DNA of 64,000 bases. It comes from an uncultured Cytophagales bacterium. GTDB lineage: Bacteria; Bacteroidota; Bacteroidia; Cytophagales; Cyclobacteriaceae. Location: NCBI GenBank assembly GCA_913057175.1, contig CAJXNP010000012.1:124001-188000 (forward strand). The letters run 5' to 3'. The notes under the pieces are model-generated. The model was not told where the DNA came from, did not search any database, and saw only the letters and a list, made by a program, of their open reading frames with translations. Positions 24,567 through 33,441 of the stretch are shown here, piece by piece (position 1 is the stretch's first letter; the number at the start of each line of letters is the position of its first letter). The translations under genes were made by a program, and so were the position numbers.

Positions 24567-26099
24567 TTAATTAAAAAAATCCTCGTCATCATCGTCGTCT
24601 TTCAAACCGCGATCTGGCATCGAAAACATGCTGCTAAGTAAATCTTTGAAATGAAGGCCTGTCGCTAATCTTTGCCTGCTTAACATGCTGTATTCTGCCA
24701 ATCCGTGTAATGCAAATTCCATCAGAAACAATTCTTCTTTTCCATTAACCTTGGCATGGAATTTTTTAATTAAATCGTTTAATCCGGGAATTTTTTTGAG
24801 GATGGATTCATATTCTTTGTCCGACAGATCATTTAGAATATCTATCTTATTTCCTTCGCCAAACCAGTCTACAATTTTCTTGTAGGGATTGTCTTCTTTT
24901 TGTTTTCTTACCTGATCCGGGTCAGGAAAATATGAGACAAATTGTGTGCGGATGGCCTTTCCAATCAAATCATTCGCAACAATACCAGGCCCCTCCTGTT
25001 CACCTTCGTAGACCAGTTCCACCTTTCCTGTTATGGCCGGCAAAACACCACCAAAATCTGATAGTCGAACGTGTGTCTTGCTCTCACCATTGATCAAAGC
25101 CCTTCTTTCTGCTGAGCTTTTCAGATTTTCAAAAGCAGAGATTGTCAGCCTTGCCGACACTCCACTTTTCGCATCGACATATTCATTGTCACGAGCTTCA
25201 AATGCAATTTGTTCCACCAGGTCTTTTGCCATTTCATTAATAGCAATTTTAGCTTCCTGGTCATCTTTTATTTTTGATTCTTGCTGTGTGATCTTTTTCC
25301 CGATTTCTATCGTTTTGGGATAATGTGTAATGATCTGGCTGTCAATCCGGTCTTTTAATGGAGTAACAATGCTCCCTCTGTTTGTATAATCTTCCGGATT
25401 GGCAGTAAATACAAATTGAATATCCAGCGGTAGTCTGAGTTTAAAACCCCTGATCTGAATATCTCCTTCTTGCAGGATATTAAACAAAGCAACCTGAATG
25501 CGGGCTTGTAAATCAGGCAATTCATTGATCACGAAAATCTCTCTGTTCGACCTGGGGATCAGCCCATAGTGGATAACCCTCTCGTCCGAATAATTCAATT
25601 TTAATGATGCCGCTTTAATAGGATCTACATCACCTATAAGGTCTGCTACAGAAACATCCGGGGTCGCAAGTTTTTCCGTGTATCTTTCCTCCCTGTGAAT
25701 CCATGAAATCGGTGTATGGTCCCCATGCTCTTCGATCACCTCATGACCATACTTGGAAATTGGTTTCAACGGGTCATCATTCAGCTCCGAATCTTTAATT
25801 TTTGGAATATACTCGTCCAAAAGATAAACCATTAATCGGGCTATTTTAGTCTTTGCCTGACCCCTCAAACCCAATAAGTTGATATTGTGTTTGGATAGAA
25901 TTGCCCGTTCGATATCGGGAATAACAGTTTCATCATAACCCCATATTCCTGTGAAAGGATTTTCCTTTTTCTGAAGCTTGCAAATCAGGTTTTCCCTTAG
26001 CTCGTCCTTGATCGATCTGGGTTGATAACCTGATGCTTTCAGTTCCCCCAGGTTTTTGATATTCAAGAGTTGTTTTGGTGGAATATCTCGATAATTCAT
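24567..26099 (-). CDS. MoxR/ChlI-like AAA+ ATPase
   Basis: AAA+ ATPase of the magnesium-chelatase-I/MoxR type (510 residues). Walker A is GLRGQAKTK (about 77-85), Walker B is IFVINELPDL, in which the usual Asp is Asn but the catalytic Glu remains, and TANPEDYTNRGS carries sensor 1. The N-terminus has an extra ~45 residues and the C-terminus a helical domain. It pairs with the vWA gene upstream (9 bp gap), as MoxR and chelatase-I proteins do; such pairs act as chaperone- or insertase-like machines on protein or metal-cofactor targets. No chlorophyll or cobaltochelatase large subunit is nearby, so a chelatase role is unlikely. Confidence 0.85.
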   Translation of the reverse strand: MNYRDIPPKQLLNIKNLGELKASGYQPRSIKDELRENLICKLQKKENPFTGIWGYDETVIPDIERAILSKHNINLLGLRGQAKTKIARLMVYLLDEYIPKIKDSELNDDPLKPISKYGHEVIEEHGDHTPISWIHREERYTEKLATPDVSVADLIGDVDPIKAASLKLNYSDERVIHYGLIPRSNREIFVINELPDLQARIQVALFNILQEGDIQIRGFKLRLPLDIQFVFTANPEDYTNRGSIVTPLKDRIDSQIITHYPKTIEIGKKITQQESKIKDDQEAKIAINEMAKDLVEQIAFEARDNEYVDAKSGVSARLTISAFENLKSSAERRALINGESKTHVRLSDFGGVLPAITGKVELVYEGEQEGPGIVANDLIGKAIRTQFVSYFPDPDQVRKQKEDNPYKKIVDWFGEGNKIDILNDLSDKEYESILKKIPGLNDLIKKFHAKVNGKEELFLMEFALHGLAEYSMLSRQRLATGLHFKDLLSSMFSMPDRGLKDDDDDEDFFN

Positions 26100-26108
26100 C
26101 AATTATTT

Positions 26109-27209
26109 CTACTTAAAGTTTTTTCTTTTATTTCTTTTAAAATCTTCAAAGACCAGATTACCCAATCCCTGTAAATTGCTGTAATACGCCTGACCGTTAT
26201 TTATTTTGGTAAAATCCCTCACAAACTGCTTCAAATAAGGATCTGATGCAATCATAAATGTGGTAATCGGAATATGAATTTTTCGGCACTGACGTGCCAG
26301 GTCAAATGTTTTGCTCAAAATTTTACTGTCAAGGCCGAAGCTGTTTTTATAATATTTTATTCCTTGCTTTAAACACGTAGGTTTACCGTCTGTGATCATA
26401 AATATCTGCTTATTTGGATTTTTCCTTCTCCTCAGTAAATCCATCGCCAACTCCAGACCAGCAACCGTATTAGTATGATAAGGACCAACTTCCAGGTAAG
26501 GAAGATCTTTAATTTGGATTTGCCAGGCATCATTCCCAAAAACAATAATATCGAGCGTGTCTTTTTTGTATTGTGTGGTGATGTATTCTGACAACGCCAT
26601 GGCAACTTTTTTGGCAGGTGTAATCCTGTCCTCACCATACAATATCATGGAATGCGAAATATCAATCATCAAAACGGTGGAAGTCTGAGTCTTAAAATCC
26701 TTCTCAATAATCTCCAGGTCTCTTTCTGTTATCCTGAAGTCACTGTATCCACTATTTATCTGTGCATTTTTGATCGATTCCGTCATAGATATCTGATCCG
26801 GCGTATCGCCGAATTGGTAATCCCGTCTGTCGGCATTCGGTTCATCACCACGGCCGCTGATATCCGTTCGATGGTTTCCCCTTCGCGACTTCTTAAGTTT
26901 ACCAAAAATCTCCTCCAGGGCGCTTCGTCGAATCGTCTGCTCACCTTTAGGTGTGATCTTGAATGACCCTTTTTCATTCTCTTCAGTGATGTATCCTTTT
27001 TTCTTTAAATCTTCAATAAAATCACCAATTCCATATTCACTGTCTGTCAGATTGTATTGTTTGTCCAGATTAGTTAACCAGGAAAGTGCCTCAGAAACAT
27101 CTCCTGAAGTAATGGTGATCAATTGCAAAAAGATTTTCAACAGGTTGTCGAATGTACTTTTTTGCTGAGTTTTTGGAGGAATATATTTAGAAAATCGATA
27201 TCCAGGCAT
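26109..27209 (-). CDS. von Willebrand factor A domain protein, partner of the AAA+ ATPase
   Basis: A 366-residue cytoplasmic protein (no signal peptide or membrane helix). Residues about 1-100 look helical, followed by a basic linker (KLKKSRRGNHRTDISGR). A C-terminal vWA domain begins near residue 176 with a complete MIDAS motif DISHSM (about 183-188) and downstream T and D ligands (HTNTVAGLELA, MITDGKPT). It is the first gene of the minus-strand operon and partners the AAA+ gene, the classic vWA/MoxR arrangement. A TAnnTTTG box and a palindrome lie 50-70 bp upstream. Confidence 0.87.
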   Translation of the reverse strand: MPGYRFSKYIPPKTQQKSTFDNLLKIFLQLITITSGDVSEALSWLTNLDKQYNLTDSEYGIGDFIEDLKKKGYITEENEKGSFKITPKGEQTIRRSALEEIFGKLKKSRRGNHRTDISGRGDEPNADRRDYQFGDTPDQISMTESIKNAQINSGYSDFRITERDLEIIEKDFKTQTSTVLMIDISHSMILYGEDRITPAKKVAMALSEYITTQYKKDTLDIIVFGNDAWQIQIKDLPYLEVGPYHTNTVAGLELAMDLLRRRKNPNKQIFMITDGKPTCLKQGIKYYKNSFGLDSKILSKTFDLARQCRKIHIPITTFMIASDPYLKQFVRDFTKINNGQAYYSNLQGLGNLVFEDFKRNKRKNFK

Positions 27210-27256
27210 AGCGACTATTCAATTTAAGAATTGTTTTCACAATCATTAAACTTAGA

Positions 27257-27281
27257 ACGACAAAACTATGTTTTTCGTCGT
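27257..27281 (-). promoter_or_regulatory. -7 box overlapped by a palindrome, upstream of the vWA operon
   Basis: On the minus strand TAGTTTTG (27261-27268) matches TAnnTTTG, about 50 bp before the vWA ATG. It lies inside an imperfect inverted repeat ACGAC-AAAAC ... GTTTTT-CGTCGT (27257-27281), a position where a repressor could block polymerase. No clear -33 TTG at the right spacing was found. Confidence 0.4.
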
Positions 27282-27437
27282 AATATTTTTATTGTTCATT
27301 TTATCGTAGTTATGACTTAAACCTAAAGCTGTTTCTGATTCAGGATGTAAGCCGATTCTTTCTTTTTATTGATAAATTGAATATTTTTTATATTTTTTTG
27401 TGTTTTAAAGGTTTTAAATCAAAATTTTTTTTAAATA

Positions 27438-27596
27438 ATGAAAAAACTGAGATTAATTATTTTAGCTGGAATGATTGTATCAATGGCGGGATGTTATAGC
27501 AGGACCTGCCCTACCTACACACGAAAACCTGAAAAAATTAAAAAGTTTGAGAACCTGGATACAGAAATATCCACAAAGGAATTGAAAAGAGTTTAA
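27438..27596 (+). CDS. small putative lipoprotein (52 aa)
   Basis: A 52-residue protein beginning MKKLRLIILAGMIVSMAGCY. This is a lipoprotein signal with lipobox SMAGC (Cys19), followed by a short basic tail rich in Lys (PEKIKKFENLDTEISTKELK). It is followed at 35 bp by a strong terminator and has AT-rich sequence upstream, supporting an independent small gene. Minimal lipoproteins of this kind (MAGCxSRxCPTYTxK) are scattered in Bacteroidota, and the function is unknown. Confidence 0.7.
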   Translation: MKKLRLIILAGMIVSMAGCYSRTCPTYTRKPEKIKKFENLDTEISTKELKRV

Positions 27597-27630
27597 TTCA
27601 AATAATCAAAATAATAGTCATTAAAACTAA

Positions 27631-27668
27631 AAAAACCAGCCTCGCAAAATATGTGAGGCTGGTTTTTT
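27631..27668. terminator. bidirectional terminator between the lipoprotein and RNR genes
   Basis: An 11-bp stem (CCAGCCTCGCA / TGTGAGGCTGG, one G-T pair) with a 5-nt AAATA loop, flanked by A5 on one side and T6 on the other, so it works in both directions. It ends both the small lipoprotein transcript and the convergent ribonucleotide reductase transcript. Confidence 0.88.
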
Positions 27669-27693
27669 GCTATCAATAAATTTTTTATCAACT

Positions 27694-29979
27694 CTACAAA
27701 GGATCGCAATTACCTGCAAAGCATGCCAATTCTTGTGCCGCAGTTGTGTAGTCTTCCTCTTCGTATCGGTAGATCTTGCTGAAGTCAATTTCAGGAAAGT
27801 CTTTCACAAGTTTTTCATACTCTTTCTTATTGATCTCAACATATGGCATCTGATCAAATGAAGCATCAAATGCAGGAAGGAATGTCATCCCACCAATTTT
27901 ATCCTGATTTTCCCAAGTCCACCTTATGATATCCAAAACCTCATCAGGTTTGTAAGTAATCGTCACACTCGGATTATGTTCTGTATAGTTCATTTTTGTT
28001 TGCAACCAATACTTGCATTGCTCCAATGCTGACCTTTCATTCCTGGTAATAGAGGCATCAGGCGATTTTACCGGAAAATGAACCACCCATGTATTGGCAC
28101 TTTCTGCATCTTGTCCATTTTCAGGATCCATGGGCACTCCAGCATCTTTCAGGACTTTGTAAACAGGTGTGTGTGCTCCTACCCGAACATTTCGGATATA
28201 GTATTTCGACCATCTTGCGTGAATTCCCGGGGAACAATTTAACATCTGGCTTGAGTTTCCGGACGGCTTCACGCAAGTAATAGAAACAGATTGGTTAATA
28301 CCTAAAATGCCTGCAACTCGTTGGTTAGTTTCGATGGCGACCTGTTGTAGAATTTTTTGGTTTTCCGCTTTCATCGCCTCGGGGCAATCGAGCTGACCAT
28401 TGATATCAACACCTAAAAGTCTTTCCTCTTCACAATTCTTTTTCCATTCTTTTCTCAAACCCGGGAAATGAGTAGCTTTTGATTGAATTGTGCCAATAAT
28501 TGTGGCCAACTCAACTTTCTCCTTTAACTCTTCGATGGTATCATTTTCTCGTGCAACTGCTACTGATAAGTTACAGAACTGGAATGGCCTCAAAACAATC
28601 TCACCACAGGGGTTTGTGCCGAATTTTGCTGCTTTCCTCCTTTCAGGCTTGGTATTTAATGCCGATTGACGGTTAAATATGCCAGGTTCCCCTCTTTCAG
28701 AATTAACCATGTCTAAAAGGAAAGTCGCAATTTCAGCCTGTGTCAATTCCCTGTTTGGCCAGACTGCAGAGTTATTGGCATTCCAGCGCTGGCTGTTCTT
28801 TCTCCAAAAATCTCCGTCTTTACAATGCCTCATATCCGAATCTTCATAATCAAACAGTGCGATCATAGCAGTCCTTCTCACCCCACCTGAAACAGCGGCT
28901 GTGCCAATGGAGCACATGATATCATGCGCATCAAGCGATCTGAGTGTGGTACCCTGACGAGATAAGATTTTATTCCTGGCAAAATCCAGCATTTTCTTCA
29001 AAGGTTCTGGCCCGGAAGCGCGACCTCCTTTTATTCTTAAGACCGTACCTGCTTCGCGAATCAATGAGTAATTGAAGTGAATATCTTTTCCAGCGAACCA
29101 ATGCTCTAATCCCACACGCAAAGCGTCTGCCCATCCCTCTGTTGAATCTTCAATAACATATTGTGTTGGAGCCAACTCCTTATTTTGACGCTTAATTCTC
29201 GGTAATTTTTCGATGTAATCATTTTCGACAGAATAGCCAACACCGCAACCGCTCATAGAGATAATCAACGCCTCCACAAAGGAGTCGATACTATCTACAG
29301 GAAGATAAGAGCAATTGTAAATGGAAATATTATTTCTTCTTGCAGCTGGTCCAGCCATTGCCAGCAATCTCATAGAAGGCATAACTTTCATCTCCAATAT
29401 AGCTTGCCTGACCCTGGCATAGGTCAATGGCCTTAACCTGTAATCGGATAATTCCTTCAAAAACTCAACAGTTCTGTCAACAGTTTCTACCCAGGTTTCC
29501 CTTCTTCCATTTTCATGGCTAAAACGGGCATACTTATCGTAAAACTGAAATTTTTGCAATTGTGTTGGGAAATATTGGTCTGATTCATCAAATGCCTTCT
29601 TAACTTCATCGGGCACAGGTCTGACCTCCCGAAGTTTGGCATGTTCCGCTCTGTACAATATGTACCGCTTAGCGGCTTCATACTCTCCTGCAGCCTGTAA
29701 AACCGTTTCGACAATATCTTGTACATCCTCTACTGTGGGCACTTCATATTTTGCAGAGACTATATTAATAACCTGTTTGGTTATCTTCCCAGCATCAAAG
29801 TCCTTTTTACCACTAGCATTAAAACATTTGACAATTGCATTTTCAATTCTTTTCTCGTCAAATTCCACCGTCCGTCCATCTCTTTTGACGATTTTTAGTG
29901 GAACACTAATTTCCTGCGATTCTTCGAGTTTTTTGCGTGCAGCGTCTTGATCAGATGTGGTGGGCGCTTTCATTTCCAT
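27694..29979 (-). CDS. nrdJ: adenosylcobalamin-dependent (class II) ribonucleotide reductase
   Basis: Monomeric class II reductase making deoxyribonucleotides with adenosylcobalamin; the layout is closest to ribonucleoside-triphosphate reductases. About 761 residues. An N-terminal ATP-cone (about 25-118: VKRDGRTVEFDEKRIENAIV) provides allosteric control. Catalytic residues are seen in NISIYNCSYLP (first Cys), NPCGEIVLRPFQFCNLS (radical-site Cys near 455) and the C-terminal ELACFAGNCDPL (C-x4-C thiol pair that re-reduces the site). SGGVRRTAMIAL is also typical. ATG at 29979 is preferred to an upstream TTG. No B12 riboswitch was recognised upstream. No nrdAB genes appear in this window. Confidence 0.92.
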   Translation of the reverse strand: MEMKAPTTSDQDAARKKLEESQEISVPLKIVKRDGRTVEFDEKRIENAIVKCFNASGKKDFDAGKITKQVINIVSAKYEVPTVEDVQDIVETVLQAAGEYEAAKRYILYRAEHAKLREVRPVPDEVKKAFDESDQYFPTQLQKFQFYDKYARFSHENGRRETWVETVDRTVEFLKELSDYRLRPLTYARVRQAILEMKVMPSMRLLAMAGPAARRNNISIYNCSYLPVDSIDSFVEALIISMSGCGVGYSVENDYIEKLPRIKRQNKELAPTQYVIEDSTEGWADALRVGLEHWFAGKDIHFNYSLIREAGTVLRIKGGRASGPEPLKKMLDFARNKILSRQGTTLRSLDAHDIMCSIGTAAVSGGVRRTAMIALFDYEDSDMRHCKDGDFWRKNSQRWNANNSAVWPNRELTQAEIATFLLDMVNSERGEPGIFNRQSALNTKPERRKAAKFGTNPCGEIVLRPFQFCNLSVAVARENDTIEELKEKVELATIIGTIQSKATHFPGLRKEWKKNCEEERLLGVDINGQLDCPEAMKAENQKILQQVAIETNQRVAGILGINQSVSITCVKPSGNSSQMLNCSPGIHARWSKYYIRNVRVGAHTPVYKVLKDAGVPMDPENGQDAESANTWVVHFPVKSPDASITRNERSALEQCKYWLQTKMNYTEHNPSVTITYKPDEVLDIIRWTWENQDKIGGMTFLPAFDASFDQMPYVEINKKEYEKLVKDFPEIDFSKIYRYEEEDYTTAAQELACFAGNCDPL

Positions 29980-30449
29980 CTTTGTCAATTTATAAAGTTT
30001 TAAAATAAGGGATTATAAAAACACACTAATTGTATTTTTTTAATGCTGTGTTTGGATTTGTCTTTGTTGAGGGCTGAAAAAACCTATTTGAATTGGTAAA
30101 TATTTGAAGCTAAGACACTTAAATATTTGAGGTTTTTCAGTCAGCAAACTGGATTTGAAAATATATCTTTTATTCATTTTTTTCAATGATTTTTATAAAT
30201 TTTATTACTAAATTTTATTTAGCTTTACTTTAAGTAACACATTTTAAGACTATTATGTTGCGTGTTTAAACAGATAGTTTAAACGAATTAGCCTAATCAA
30301 CAAAAATTGGACTTTTCTAATGGAATAAATGACCTCTACTCCGGAGCCAAAAAATTTTTTAATATAAATTAAATCCAATTTTATATTATTTCGTTAATAT
30401 TTTTATCTGCACTATTTTTAGCCCTATCTCCTTTTTGACTTATGGTCCA
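29980..30449. other. long AT-rich divergent region between nrdJ and hlyIII
   Basis: About 470 bp without a supportable gene. It contains a long-range stem CTGAAAAAACCT ... AGGTTTTTCAG (30074-30140) enclosing two copies of AAATATTTGA, and a pair of GTTTAAAC palindromes 5 nt apart (30264-30284). These could be regulatory structures for nrdJ (minus strand) or hlyIII. I did not find the conserved core of a cobalamin riboswitch. Confidence 0.45.
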
Positions 30450-31091
30450 ATGTTTAAGATTATTAAATATAGCAACCGAGAAGAATGGGCCAATGCAATC
30501 ACTCATGGCATTGCTGTTATTATGAGTTATTTTGGCCTCATTCTGTTATGGATCAAATCCATATCCCGAGGCGATTTTGTCCAGCTAACAACAGCCATTG
30601 TGTTTGGTGTGGCAGCGATCTTACTTTTTACTGCATCGACTGTTTATCATATTTTGAGAAAAGGGAAGTGGAAGCATATCTTCCAAATTGTTGACCACAT
30701 AGCAATCTATATTTTGATTGCTGGCACTTATACACCTATCACACTCGTTTTAATGAAGGATTTTGATGGTATTTACATTTTTTACCTTGTATGGGTGGTT
30801 TCAATCGCCGGCATCATTTACAAGCTATTTTTCTTCGAGAAATATAAATTGGTTTCAGTAGTATTTTATATCGGTTTAGGTTGGACTGTCCTGATCAAAT
30901 TGGATGTATTATTATTTAGCATGCCTCCTGAAATTACTTATTGGTTGCTACTTGGAGGCATTTTTTATACCATGGGCGTCCTCTTCTTTCTTTGGGAAAA
31001 GCTAAAATTCAGCCATGCCATCTGGCATATGTTTGTCATCGCCGGTTGTTCGTGTCATTACTATCTTGTGTACAATTATGTAATCCCATAG
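30450..31091 (+). CDS. hemolysin III family / PAQR-like membrane protein
   Basis: Seven-helix integral membrane protein of the hemolysin III (YqfA/PAQR) family, 213 residues. Family residues are visible: EEWANAITHGIA near the start, TASTVYHILRKG, the DHIAIYILIAGTYTP signature, and HAIWHMFVIAGCSCHYY near the C-terminus, with the conserved metal-site-like His and Asp residues. Family members have been linked to cytolytic activity or lipid metabolism; the function is uncertain. ATG at 30450 is used; an upstream TTG (30435) would add five residues. Its stop lies 1 bp from the stop of the convergent proline dehydrogenase. Confidence 0.88.
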   Translation: MFKIIKYSNREEWANAITHGIAVIMSYFGLILLWIKSISRGDFVQLTTAIVFGVAAILLFTASTVYHILRKGKWKHIFQIVDHIAIYILIAGTYTPITLVLMKDFDGIYIFYLVWVVSIAGIIYKLFFFEKYKLVSVVFYIGLGWTVLIKLDVLLFSMPPEITYWLLLGGIFYTMGVLFFLWEKLKFSHAIWHMFVIAGCSCHYYLVYNYVIP

Positions 31092-31092
31092 A

Positions 31093-32277
31093 CTATCTGG
31101 AATTTCTATTAGATCTCCTCCTATCCAACTCTCTTTTGATCAATAACAATTCTCTTGAACTTTGTCCTGCGATGGAAGTGTTTTCTTCCGCTCTTCTAAA
31201 CAAGTAAGGCAAGGTAGTCTCGACAGGGCCATAGGGAAGATATTTAACCACATTATAACCGGCAGCAGATAAATTGAAAGAAATATTGTCACTCATTCCA
31301 AAAAGCTGAGCAAAGTGGATGCGTTCATCATCTTTTGCTATACCATGCTTTTTCATCAATTCTGTCAAATAGATATTCGAGTTTTCATTGTGAGAACCTG
31401 AACAAAAGTGTACCTGATCCAGGTTTTCCACACAATATTCAAGCGCTTGATTATATTGATCATCCGTAGCCTCTTTGGTAGGCATAATCGGATCTTCATA
31501 GCCCATTTCTTCTGCTCTCTCGCGTTCTTTTTCCATGTATGCTCCTCTAACAAGTTTTGCCCCAATTTTATATTTTCCACGAGCATTTTCAGCAATTGTC
31601 ACTAAACTCTCCAGCATTCCTTTTCTATACATCTGATGGGTATTAAAAATGTATGCTATTTCCTTATTATATTCCTCCATCATGCTATTGACCAAACTAT
31701 CTACCGGCTTCTGAATCCAACTGTCTTCACTATCAATAAAAAGTCGCACCCGATGATCATATGCGGCTTTTCCCAATTCATAGAATCTATTCCTGGCTTT
31801 TTGGTAAGCGGTTTGCTCTTTCGGACTGAGCGTTTCGTCCATGTGGACCTTATGCAATAAGTCTATAGAGGCCACTCCGGTAGGTTTAAATACGCAAAAT
31901 GGTATATTTTTATTCTGGCTGGAAAGCACAATTGTCTTTTTTATTTCATCAACAGTATGGTCGTATTCATCATCATCATCTTTACCCTCCACCGCATAGT
32001 CCAATATCGCCCCAACATGATATTTTGACAATAGTCCAATCGTATTCAAACAATCATCGATCGATTCTCCGCCACAAAATTGGTTGAAAAATGTATTTCT
32101 GATAATTCCTTTTACCGGAGCTTTTATTTTAAAGGCTAAATTCACGATATTTGTACCCAATTTTACCAGAAGCTTGTTATTTATCGATGCAAACAGCAAA
32201 TAACTTTTTCGTAACGCTTTATTGGTCTTATAAGAAAATGCCGTTTTGGTGTCTTCGAAGGAGATTTTATTATCCAT
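31093..32277 (-). CDS. proline dehydrogenase (monofunctional PutA/PRODH)
   Basis: FAD-dependent oxidation of proline to pyrroline-5-carboxylate, the first step of proline catabolism (394 residues). TIM-barrel signatures include NQFCGGES, ILDYAVEGK, VFKPTGVAS, YKIGAKLVRGAYMEKERERA and QLFGMSDNISF, and RRAEENTSI near the C-terminus. This is the single-domain, eukaryote-like form usual in Bacteroidota; no P5C dehydrogenase gene is nearby. ATG at 32277 is preferred to a TTG 42 bp upstream. It is divergent from the DAHP synthase gene with a 66-bp gap holding both promoters. Confidence 0.92.
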   Translation of the reverse strand: MDNKISFEDTKTAFSYKTNKALRKSYLLFASINNKLLVKLGTNIVNLAFKIKAPVKGIIRNTFFNQFCGGESIDDCLNTIGLLSKYHVGAILDYAVEGKDDDDEYDHTVDEIKKTIVLSSQNKNIPFCVFKPTGVASIDLLHKVHMDETLSPKEQTAYQKARNRFYELGKAAYDHRVRLFIDSEDSWIQKPVDSLVNSMMEEYNKEIAYIFNTHQMYRKGMLESLVTIAENARGKYKIGAKLVRGAYMEKERERAEEMGYEDPIMPTKEATDDQYNQALEYCVENLDQVHFCSGSHNENSNIYLTELMKKHGIAKDDERIHFAQLFGMSDNISFNLSAAGYNVVKYLPYGPVETTLPYLFRRAEENTSIAGQSSRELLLIKRELDRRRSNRNSR

Positions 32278-32343
32278 ACTGCCTCTGATAATTGCAATCC
32301 GTCTTTTTGTGCAGCTCAATATAGATATAAGAATAGAAATTTA

Positions 32344-33441
32344 ATGACAATGAAAATAGAAAATTTAGAAGGTTGGGGCTTGGGTTTGAAAAAGCCTTTG
32401 GTTATCGCCGGACCTTGTAGTGCCGAAACCGAAGAACAATTGCTGGATACCTGTCAGCAAATCAAAGAACTGGGAATTACCGTAACACGAGCTGGTGTTT
32501 GGAAACCTCGAACCCGACCAAATAATTTTGAAGGGATTGGGACAGATGCTTTGAAATGGGCTCAAACTGTAAAGAAAGAAACAGGAATGTACTTTTCTAC
32601 AGAAGTTGGCAATCCAAAGCATGTTGAGGAAGCCCTTAAACACGATATTGATATTCTATGGATTGGAGCGAGATCGACCGTGAATCCATTCACTGTTCAG
32701 GAAATCGCAGAATCTCTTCGGGGTACTGACATTCCTGTTTTGGTGAAAAACCCGATCAATCCGGATCTGGCATTGTGGATTGGGGCACTTGAAAGGATCA
32801 GTAATGTTGGGATTACAAAATTAGGAGCTATTCACCGTGGTTTTTCATCTTTCCAGCAAACCCGGTTTAGAAACCTGCCCATGTGGCAAATTGCCATTGA
32901 ATTAAAAAATCAATTGCCCCAAATACCATTGATTTGTGATCCAAGCCATATTTGTGGATCAAGGGAAATAATCTTTGAGGTTTCTCAAAAAGCTATTGAT
33001 CTGGATTATGATGGATTGATGATTGAGACCCACCGTGATCCCGACAATGCTTGGAGTGATGCAAAACAACAGGTTACACCTACTTCATTAGGCAATATTC
33101 TTAAAAATCTGAAATATAGAAAACCAACTTCCGAGGACATCGAATTCATCACCCATTTAGAAGAATTACGTGAGCAGATTGATCACCTCGATAAGGATCT
33201 TTATGAAACAATTGCTGCCAGAATGAAAATTGTTGATGAAATTGGCTTTTACAAAAAACGAAACAACGTAACCGTATTCCAGAAAAACAGGTGGAAGGAA
33301 ATTTCAGAATCCAGAAAAGAATGGGCGGAAAAGCTGAATCTTAATCCTGATTTCATGGCGGAATTATTTAAAGTAATTCATGACGCCTCAATCAGAAGAC
33401 AGGAATATATCATGAATAATCCATTAGAAAAGGTTCAGTGA
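32344..33441 (+). CDS. bifunctional DAHP synthase / chorismate mutase
   Basis: Fused enzyme: an N-terminal 3-deoxy-7-phosphoheptulonate synthase (about 1-255) and a C-terminal type II chorismate mutase (about 270-360), joining entry to the shikimate pathway with the first step towards Phe/Tyr. DAHP motifs include VIAGPCSAE, RAGVWKPRTRP, LGAIHRGFSS and CDPSHICGSRE. The mutase part shows LREQIDHLDKDLYETIAARM and IGFYKKRNN. The fusion permits feedback control through the mutase domain, as known for Bacillus and Porphyromonas homologues. It overlaps aroB by 4 bp, so the pair is translationally coupled. Confidence 0.93.
   Translation: MTMKIENLEGWGLGLKKPLVIAGPCSAETEEQLLDTCQQIKELGITVTRAGVWKPRTRPNNFEGIGTDALKWAQTVKKETGMYFSTEVGNPKHVEEALKHDIDILWIGARSTVNPFTVQEIAESLRGTDIPVLVKNPINPDLALWIGALERISNVGITKLGAIHRGFSSFQQTRFRNLPMWQIAIELKNQLPQIPLICDPSHICGSREIIFEVSQKAIDLDYDGLMIETHRDPDNAWSDAKQQVTPTSLGNILKNLKYRKPTSEDIEFITHLEELREQIDHLDKDLYETIAARMKIVDEIGFYKKRNNVTVFQKNRWKEISESRKEWAEKLNLNPDFMAELFKVIHDASIRRQEYIMNNPLEKVQ

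Noticed and set aside
22477-27596. reading the vWA/AAA/AlbA_2/PhoH cluster as a magnesium or cobalt chelatase
   Set aside because: No chelatase large subunit or pigment/cobalamin genes nearby, and the AAA+ Walker B differs from ChlI.
29980-30449. cobalamin riboswitch expected before a B12-dependent reductase
   Set aside because: The conserved core sequence and its partner stems were not recognised on either strand; left as an unassigned leader.
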